Part shown: positions 56,791 to 64,000 of the stretch, piece after piece
Position numbering within the stretch: position 1 is the first letter of the stretch
How the letters are laid out: each line of letters opens with the position of its first letter
Translations under genes and position numbers: made by a program
Assembly (NCBI GenBank): GCA_033398695.1
Contig: CM065806.1
Span: 37,783,001-37,847,000, forward strand
Direction: 5' to 3'
DNA: 64,000 bases
Source: Orobanche coerulescens
Taxonomy: Eukaryota; Streptophyta; Magnoliopsida; Lamiales; Orobanchaceae
The notes under the pieces: model-generated
The model's input: only the letters and a program-made list of their open reading frames with translations
What the model was told of the DNA's origin: nothing
Database searches by the model: none

Positions 56791-57644
56791 TGTAACACCC
56801 CCGATATATTGAGTAATATTACAGCGCCGTAAATCCTTTACATAAAGATTTACAAGGCTGAAGAAATGAAAAGACATTAACAGATACCAACATATGAAAG
56901 TAACGGAAATGAGATACAACAGTTCTGACCAATACTGAAAATACAAATGTCTAAAAGAAAAAGTATTAATACATCACCAAATCCAAATCATCACAAACGA
57001 CTATGTACTCGAGTACTTATTAAAACGATACAACCAACAGACAAATAAATCCGGCCAGAACATCACTCTGCACCCTCGTCGTCATGCAACTCTAGAGGTT
57101 GTTTCCCCGCTCTCCTGCATCCTGAACAAAAACAAATGTTCACCCCCGAAGGGATTAGCACAACGATGTTAGTACAAGTACCCAACATATTATTCAACAT
57201 CTCACGAAGAATAATAATAACATAAATGACAAAAGAACCAACGAGTCTTCTCCTGCGAGAAACTCAATAATAACATACACACATGATAATCACAACATGA
57301 TATCACAACATACACATGGTAATTCCGACGATACAGCGTTCACTGTCTAGAACCCACAATGATCCCGTCGGACCAACACGAGGTGGACATACAAAAACGA
57401 CATACATGTACAACAATATGTATAACATCAATACATAAAACCATTAAGGTACTTGCCTCGATTCGAAGATAAGAATACTACTTCCACGAAAAACGAAACA
57501 CTCGAAGGTTGCCCCTTCGATCAATCACGTAGCAAGCTCGAACCTTAACTAAAGAAATAATATAGAATTCATCTCACGTCGTACGAATGTCTAACAATCC
57601 AATTTACGGCCGAAAGTTCATAAAACGTAATCTGCCTGAACTGC

Positions 57645-57950
57645 TTAGCGTACGCTACGTATTCTATGTAGCGTGCGTTAAGCCTGCTCGTTAGCGCACG
57701 TAAACAACGAAGCTTAGCGTACGCTAACTATGTATCGACAGTCCTCTCTGGTCAGCCGACTGACTCGCCTGATGACCTAACGTACGTTACGTACCAAACG
57801 TAGCGTACGCTAAACCTGCCCGATAGCGTACGTTAATCTACATAGCTTAGCGTACGCTAAGCGTACATGGCAGTTCCACTACTGGGCAGCAGACCGTTCT
57901 AACGGTGATGAAATTTACAAACTCCTCAGTGATTAACGTACGTTATCCGT
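57645..57950 (-). promoter_or_regulatory. First palindrome block (TTAGCGTACGCTAA) in element F LTR
   Basis: CTTAGCGTACGCTA, TAGCGTGCGTTA, TTAGCGTACGCTAA, TAACGTACGTTA, GTAGCGTACGCTAA, TAGCGTACGTTAA and a second TTAGCGTACGCTAA lie within 300 bp, plus AACGTACGTTA at about 57934. It lies 1.0-1.3 kb into the LTR, so it would be transcribed if the start is the TATA box at about 58540. A weak GTTTTATGAAC follows it on the minus strand. Confidence 0.5.
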
Positions 57951-58535
57951 CTACATGTCATGTTCGTAAACTTATGAATGATCTTGCGGATTCAAACATC
58001 TTTGAATTCAAGGAAATGAATATCATCACAACTCTTATATCCAACTCGATTATCATTCTCATGTGAAGTTCGTGATTTCAGGTTGATGCACTAGATTCCA
58101 TTGTCATTATCACATTCAGACTTCATCTTAAAGGTGAACTAACAATTCCAACTACGATGTATCAACAACGATATTATAAGCATAATCACTCCCACTTCTA
58201 AACATGATGTTGGTTTGAATAATTCATCAATGGAACTCAATATCTTGATAGCATGATCATCTTATTCTTCAGAACACGAATCTAAGGCTCGAGATAGAAT
58301 TAACATACCTTAAGATGAAGAAATCACTTAGCCAAAAAGGTAGAATCCAACTCCGGTTGTTTGTATGCCAATCCAAGGTGCTACTCCACTTCAATGATCA
58401 ATCACAAGTGATATCCAATCTTTAATGAATCAAGTAGAGGTGGTCTAAGTGTTTAAGGAGGATATAATGCTCTCTGGTCTCTCAAGAACGAAGGACGAGT
58501 GAAGGAAATGTAAACCAAGTAAAATGGGTTGCTGT

Positions 58536-58800
58536 CCCATTTATAACATTTCTGTACGTACGTTAATTAGCGCACGCTATCGCAAAATCCTTAGCGCACG
58601 CTAACTAATGTTGACTCCAAATCTGTCCAGGTTTGCCCGCGGGAATCTTATCCGGACCCACGTCCGGCTGGCGCATGTTGTAGCCGTCTAGCTCAATAAT
58701 TGACTGCCTAGCGCACGCAAATCTTCATTCGTAGCGTGCGCTAGTTTTAGCCGATAACGCACGTTAAGCTACATTCTTAGCGTGCGCTATCACGAGTTTG
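58536..58800 (-). promoter_or_regulatory. Second palindrome block with TATA box in element F LTR
   Basis: GTACGTACGTTAA, TTAGCGCACGCTA (twice), CTAGCGCACGC, TAGCGTGCGCTAG, TAACGCACGTTAA and TTAGCGTGCGCTA lie 145-395 bp from the LTR start. They are followed on the minus strand by GTTATAAATGGG (58536-58547), a good TATA box. Confidence 0.65.
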
Positions 58801-58979
58801 CATGAAAAAATTTGCATGCTGCTATACTCATGTACAAAGATACAAATGTGAGAAATATCATACTCCAATTATCGATATCACGATTCCAAATAATACAAGG
58901 CTCAAATACAAATGAAATACTCAATAATAAATCCGGATATTACATACTCTCCTACTAAAAAGGAGTTTCGTCCCGAAAC

Positions 58980-59710
58980 TCAAGACGAAAATAACTCTGG
59001 ATATCTGGACTTCATGCTATCTTCCGTTTCCGAAGTGGATTCTTCCACTCCGTGGCGTGACCACTGAACTTTGACCAAAGCGATTGGTTTGTTCCTCAAC
59101 TGCTTAACTCGACTCTCGAGTATCCTGACCGGTCTTTCTTCAAATGTTCCATCCTGAGTGACTTCGATTTCGCCGAAATCAATGACATGACTAGGATCCA
59201 GTATATATCTCCGTAACTGGGATACGTGGAACACGTTATGAACATGGCTCAATGATGGCGGTAATGCTAATCTGTATGCCAACTCTCCAATTCTCTCAAG
59301 AATCTCGAATGGTCCGATATAACTTGGACTCAGCTTATCTTTTCTCCCAAAACGAAAGATTCCCGAGTTGGAGAAACTTTTAAAAGTACGTGGTCTCCAG
59401 TACTGAACTCCAATGGGCGACGGCGTACGTCTGCATAAGAAATCTGTCGACTCTGGGCGGTCAAAAGCCTTTCATGAATCAAGGCTATCTTCTCTCGTGT
59501 CTGTACGATCAACTCTGGTTCTGTCCCGATCAAGTCTGATGAATCGTCCCAACATAGGGGCGATCTGCATCTTCTCCCGTACAAGGCCTCAAACGGTGCC
59601 ATCTTAATGGAAGCATGCCAACTATTGTTGTAGGTAAATTCAATCAACGGTAGATGAATTTCCCAATCATTTGACCAATCTAAGGCACAGGCCCTCAGCA
59701 TGTCTTCCAC
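58980..59710 (-). pseudogene. Element F integrase C-terminus and chromodomain-like tail
   Basis: Two frames are split by an indel near 59330-59345. They read [49 protein letters not shown], then [48 protein letters not shown] and SRYPELF. The Trp of the WETE chromodomain motif is replaced by Ser (ESTSETEDS), an unusual change that should weaken the fold. Confidence 0.85.
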
Positions 59711-60787
59711 CGTTTAGATAGTCCTCTCGGATTATCCGCCTGTCTGCGGGTGATAAGTTGTGCTGAAGTTCAATTGGGTCCCCAAGGCCTTATGAACCAC
59801 TTTCCAAAAATGAGACACAAAACGGCCGTCTCGATCAGAAATAATGGTCTTCGGCGTACCATGCAATCGAACTATCTCTGAAATAAATACTCGTGCCAAC
59901 CTCTCGGGTCCCCAAATGTCCTTGATGCCTAGAAAATGAGCCGATTTGGTTAGAAGATCAACTATCACCCAAATCATGTTCATTCCTGTCTTGGTTCTCG
60001 GCATACTAGTGATAAAGTCCATTGATATGTCCTCCCACTTCCATTCAGGAATCGGGAGCGGCTTCAACATTCCGGCAGGTTGTTGATGTTCGATCTTAAC
60101 CTGCTGACAAGTCAAGCATTTCGAAACATAATCCGCTACATCTTTCTTCATGTTGCCCCACCAGAAATTCTGCTTCAAGTCCTTGTACATCTTACTGGTG
60201 CCCGGGTGGATAAAATAGGGCGAGCTGTGAGCTTCCTTCATAATCGTCTGTTTCAGAACATCGACGTCGGGAACGCAGAGTCGGTTCTGAAATCTCAAAA
60301 CTCCATCATCATGAATTACGAATCTGGGGGCCTTTCCCTTGATCACTTCATCACGTAACCGAATCATCAATGGATCATCTGCTTGCTTAGATTTGATTTC
60401 TTCGGTTAACAATGAAGTCATTTCGATCACGCACAGTTGTCCTTGGACTCTTTGTAACCATACTTCAATTCCTTCTCGAATCATCTCTCGTTGAATGCTG
60501 AGTTGGGAGGTCAGAGTCTCCAGCATCTGAATAGAAACAGGCTTGCGGCTGAGTGCATCGGCCATTACATTCGCTTTGCCTGGATGATACAGAATCTCCA
60601 AGTCGTAGTCCTTAATCATCTCTAACCATCTTCTTTGACGCATGTTCAACTCTTTCTGACTGAAGATGTATTTGAGACTCTTGTGATTCGTAAAGATCTG
60701 ACAGTGAGTCCCGTACAGGTAATGCCTCCAGATTTTCAAAGCAAAAACTACTGCTGCTAGTTCCAAATCATGCGTTGGGTAATTCAC
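59711..60787 (-). pseudogene. Element F RNase H end and integrase
   Basis: After a TAA (Tyr to stop, KP-stop-EVNYP at about 60794) the frame gives [28 protein letters not shown], the zinc finger [11 protein letters not shown]...CLTCQQVK, and core residues in [10 protein letters not shown] and IISDRDGRF. It ends HPQTGG-stop, where the motif HPQTDGQSE has Asp to Gly and Gln to stop (CAA to TAA). A further TAA lies at ERTI-stop-TVEDM, so the catalytic Glu is beyond a stop. Confidence 0.88.
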
Positions 60788-60790
60788 TTC

Positions 60791-61560
60791 TTAAGGTTTC
60801 AACTGTCGTGACGCATAAGCAATCACCTTATCATTCTGCATCAATACACATCCGAGTCCTTGGTTCGAAGCATCACTGTAAACTATGAATCCTCCAGTTC
60901 CCTGTGGAAGTGTTAAAATCGGTGCTGTCGTCAATCTCTTCTTCAATCCATCAAAGCTTTTCTGACACATTTCATTCCATTCAAACTTTTGAGTTTTCTG
61001 CAGAAATCGAGTAAGTGGGCGGGAAATTTTGGAAAACCCTTCCACGAATCGACGATAATATCCAGCAAGTCCTAAGAAACTCCGGACTTCTTTCACGTTC
61101 TTTGGAGGCTTCCAATCCATAACTGCTTCGATCTTCTGAGGATCTACTCGGACTCCTTCAGCTAATACCACATGGCCGAGGAACATCACTTCCTTCAGCC
61201 AGAATTCACACTTAGAAAATTTGGCGTACAATTGTTCATTTCTCAACAGGTCTAACACAATCCGTAAATGCTGTGCATGCTCTTCCGGGCTCTTAGAATA
61301 CACCAGAATGTCATCAATGAACACGACCACAAATTTATCCAAATATTCGATGAACACTCAATTCATCAATTGCATGAATACAGCAGGTGCATTAGTGAGA
61401 CCAAACGGCATCACTACAAACTCATAGTTTTCGTAGCGAGATCTGAACACTGATTTCGGAACATCAGATTCCTTAATCCTCAGTTGATGATATCCTGATC
61501 TCAGGTCGATTTTTGAAAACACTGTTGCTCCTTGTAACTGGTCAAACAAATCATCAATCC
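60791..61560 (-). pseudogene. Element F reverse transcriptase with internal deletion
   Basis: Frame fragments read [25 protein letters not shown] and [19 protein letters not shown], then TGA (CGA to TGA likely), then [20 protein letters not shown] (catalytic Asp pair) to [11 protein letters not shown]. At about 61556-61570 the text jumps from FVRKKDG to the IDDLFDQ region, so about 70 bp coding the [10 protein letters not shown] motif is missing, with CGG at the junction. Confidence 0.88.
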
Positions 61561-63570
61561 GTCCTTCTTCCGGACAAAAAGAACCAGTGGTCCCCAGGGC
61601 GAAACACTTGGCTGATTATATCCTTTGTCCAGTAACTCCTCCAATTGCTTTTTCAACTCGAACATCTCAGTAGGTGCCATACGATACGGCGCCTTAGAAA
61701 TTGGTGTAGCTCCGGGTTCCAGCTCAATGGTGAATTCTACATCCCGTCGTGGAGGTAGTCCAGGTTACTCGTCAGGGAATACATCCGGAAATTCGTTCAC
61801 AACAGGAATGGATGAGAGTTCCACAATTCCGTCTTCTTTCTTCATTGCATAGCACCAGTATCTAGTACAGCTCTGTTTCAACAATTTGACAGCTTTCATC
61901 ACCATGATCAACTTTCCTGAGCTTTCTGGTTTCCATCCTTCAAACAGTATTTCTGAACCATCGTCAGCGATCAGCGAGATATTCCTCTTTCGGTAGTTTA
62001 CAATAGCTCTATATCGATTAAGCCAATCATCTCCGAGTATCAGGTCGTCTCCTTGCATTTCTATCACAATCAAATTTAAGAGCCATTCTCTGCCTCCAAA
62101 CGATACAGGGAAATCTCTAGTTTCTAAGTTTCCAACAATCCTCTCTCCGCTCGGTAAACCCACAACATAAGGTTCACAATTATGAAAACCAGAAATATTC
62201 AAACGATTTACACAAGATAAGGATATAAATGAATGCATAGCTCCTGTATCGAATAAAACGCTAACTGGCTGGGAAAGGATCTGAACAGTACCTGATGCGA
62301 CAGCAGCATCCTGATCGTTTGTTCTCCTCATCTCGTACAGACGTGGGGGTACAGATCCGGCACTCGCTGTACTCTTTCGGTCCCACTGTCCTCTACCTCG
62401 TCCGCGGCCAAAATTATGAGGCATCTGAACACTTTGCTGCGTCTGTTGGATACTGGCTTCCTTCTGAATTGGCTGTGATGTACGGGCTCTAAAAGACTTT
62501 GCAGCTTCTTCACAGAACACCGCACGATGTCCCTCTCGACCACAATCAAAACAAGTCACGGTAGTTAGGGGGCAATTCCGTCGATAGTGCCCCGTCTGGG
62601 CATAGTTAAAGCATTTACTGGTGACCTCCGTCGTGGTTGATGCTGCTCCAAAGTTCCTTCCGCTCTTTGATGGGTGCGGAGGTTTCTTGAAAGAGTGAAA
62701 GGATGACTGGGCCTTGCGGGGCCCACTGCTCTTGTGCTCTGTGAAACTACCAGAGACTTTCTGCTTCTTGGATTCTGCAAACTTCTCCATCGCTGCTTCT
62801 TTGATCTCATATACCAATGCTTTATCCTGGTATTGACGGAGAGTGGTACATTCAAAACCGGACATGTACCTCTGGATTTCTGGTTTCATTCTCATATCAA
62901 AATGGATCATCATTTCTACATCTGTTCTGACCAGATGTCGAACAAATGCCAGCTGCTGGTTAAATGTCTTAATTGCCTGAGATACTGGTACATCTGAAGG
63001 CTGGGCGGAGAAAAACTCCCGAACTTTGGCTTCCCTCACAGGACGAGGGCAGTACTGAGATTCCATCATCAATTTAAATCCTGACCAGTCCGCATCATGA
63101 TCTGCAGTCCGGATGGCTTCCCACCACTCGGATGCTTCCCCTATCAGAAAGTACTGAGCAATAGAGGCTCTCCGGTAATCTGGGCAATTAATCCCGGCAA
63201 AAATTTTCTCCAATTCCTTTAACCAATGATCCCAGGTGGGAGTCTCAGAAATATCGTCGAATTTAGGTGGTTGCATCTTCGCCACCTCTTGCAGCCATCG
63301 GTCACCTCGATTCCTCATGTTTGGGATACCTTGCTGTCGATCTCCCTGTTGTAACCCTACTGCCACCTGCATTCGGTCCACAACCTGGGCGAACTGCTGT
63401 TTCACCACCTGACGAAGAATTTCGGGCACAGCAGGTTCTGGTTCATTATTAATAGATCTCTGTGGCTCGCCTGAGCTGTGGCTGGCCTGATTAGAAGGCG
63501 AAGCTTCTCTTTCGGCATTCCTTCATCCGCGTCCACGACAGCGACCACGTCCACGTCCACCTCTCAACAT
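61561..63570 (-). pseudogene. Element F gag and protease
   Basis: The start ATG at 63568-63570 gives MLRGGRGRGRCRGRG and then a TGA at codon 16. The same frame continues to 61765. It has the Gag core (MQPPKFDDISETPTWDHWL, EASEWWEAI, SAQPSDVPVSQAI), a first knuckle with Cys to Tyr (CFNYAQTGHYRRNC), an intact second (CFDCGREGHRAVFC), an Arg/Gly tract and the protease VLFDTGAMHSFIS with LILGDDWLNR. It ends at [16 protein letters not shown]. Text after the stop continues toward RT ([17 protein letters not shown]). Confidence 0.88.
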
Positions 63571-63785
63571 ACTGTAAGCATAAATACTCAATATACAGGA
63601 AACAATATCGGTCTAATGTTCAAATATAAAGAGATACAACATGCAAAGGACGAGATAGAGTTTAGGAACTTACAACCACCGGTCGCATGAAGACGTAGGC
63701 AGTACAGTGATGTTATTCGTGACCGGTTACTTCAAAAGACATATATGACCCCTATTTTAACCCAATGGCCAAGATATCCATAATC

Positions 63786-63800
63786 TTAGCTCCAATACCA
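63786..63800 (-). other. PBS of element F
   Basis: The minus strand reads TGGTATTGGAGCTAA, the tRNA-Met complement with a C-to-T change, five bases from the LTR. Confidence 0.8.
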
Positions 63801-63805
63801 TATTC

Positions 63806-64000
63806 TGTAACACCCCCGATATATTCAGGAATATTACAGCGTCGTAAATCCTTTACATAAGGATTTACAAGGCTGAAGAAATGAAAAGACATTAACAGAT
63901 ACCAACGTATGAAAGTAACGGAAATGAGATACAACAGTTCTGATCAATACTGAAAATACAAATGTCTAAATGAAAAAGTATTAATACATCACCAAATCCA
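63806..64000 (-). repeat. 5' LTR of element F, cut by the window end
   Basis: The first 195 bp match 56791-56985 with a few substitutions. The rest lies outside the window. Confidence 0.9.

Larger units (their letters stand above)
56791..58944 (-). repeat. 3' LTR of element F
   Basis: It is 2154 bp long, TGTAACACCC to CCGGATATTACA. It holds a CCC-CGAA-GGG hairpin-like word at 57144-57153 followed by ttagcacaacgatgttagtac, one GATCCCGTCGGACC core at about 57361, and two palindrome blocks. Confidence 0.9.
56791..64000 (-). mobile_element. Element F: decayed full-length-type Tekay chromovirus, 5' LTR cut by window end
   Basis: The 3' LTR (56791-58944), polypurine tract, integrase with chromodomain-like tail, RNase H, RT, protease, Gag, PBS and the first 195 bp of the 5' LTR (63806-64000) are in standard order on the minus strand. 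The LTR starts match (tgtaacacccccgatatatt.). The proteins are similar to B but clearly a different family. At least six stops and several frameshifts are present, many explained by C-to-T changes. Confidence 0.9.

Overview
This window is plant nuclear DNA, almost certainly from a eudicot, made of nested LTR retrotransposons. The evidence is the long LTRs of the form TGTAACACC...ATTACA, primer sites matching plant initiator tRNA-Met and tRNA-Asp, Tekay-type chromovirus, Athila-type and Sirevirus-type proteins, and the absence of any bacterial-style gene organisation. I cannot name the family or species. No intact host gene is present. The one host candidate is a possible last exon on the minus strand near 56.5 kb.

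Layout. Element A (Tekay-like, minus strand) is the oldest scaffold. Its leader is at 1-1287 and its 5' LTR is split between 20192-20955 and 52832-54605. Two insertions split it. First, copia element D (1288-20188, minus strand) sits in A's PBS/LTR junction, with AAATG on both sides. Second, Athila-like element G (20956-52826, plus strand) sits in A's LTR, with CACAT on both sides. D contains the tandem non-coding element E (7131-16705, minus), which has replaced most of D's pol. G contains the tandem Tekay pair B (about 26500-46337, minus), which has replaced the end of G's RNase H and the start of its integrase. The shared LTR of B contains element C (30279-38100, minus, CAAAA on both sides), a Tekay element that has lost gag. 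The nest is therefore A > G > B > C on one side and A > D > E on the other. From 54606 to 56790 lies the only non-element DNA: a copia-LTR-like tail, an AT-rich stretch, a C-rich tract and the possible host exon. Element F (56791 to beyond the window, minus) is a decayed, otherwise complete Tekay element.

How it works. Each element codes, or once coded, for Gag (particle), protease, reverse transcriptase/RNase H and integrase. Tekay members end in a chromodomain-like tail and G has a third ORF. Every coding region is broken by stops or frameshifts. Many stops look like C-to-T changes (CGA to TGA, CAA to TAA), as expected for methylated, silenced repeats.

Main new observations. (1) Every LTR family carries its own array of short GC-rich palindromes (TTACGGCCGTAA, GTGCCGCGGCAC, TTACGTACGTAA, TTAGCGTACGCTAA, TGACACGGCCGTGTCA) in the same U3 position, usually just upstream of a TATA-like box. 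D fills that slot with nine W-box cores. (2) G repeats this arrangement inside the element, upstream of ORF3, which looks like an internal promoter. (3) The Tekay LTRs share a position-conserved hairpin or hairpin pair whose sequence changes while pairing is kept. (4) LTR minisatellites have family-specific periods (64, 67-89 and 93 bp) around a common CCCGTCGGA-like core. (5) C appears to have lost gag by a deletion joining the PBS to the protease at a GGAGC microhomology. All comparisons were made by eye; no identities or database matches were computed.
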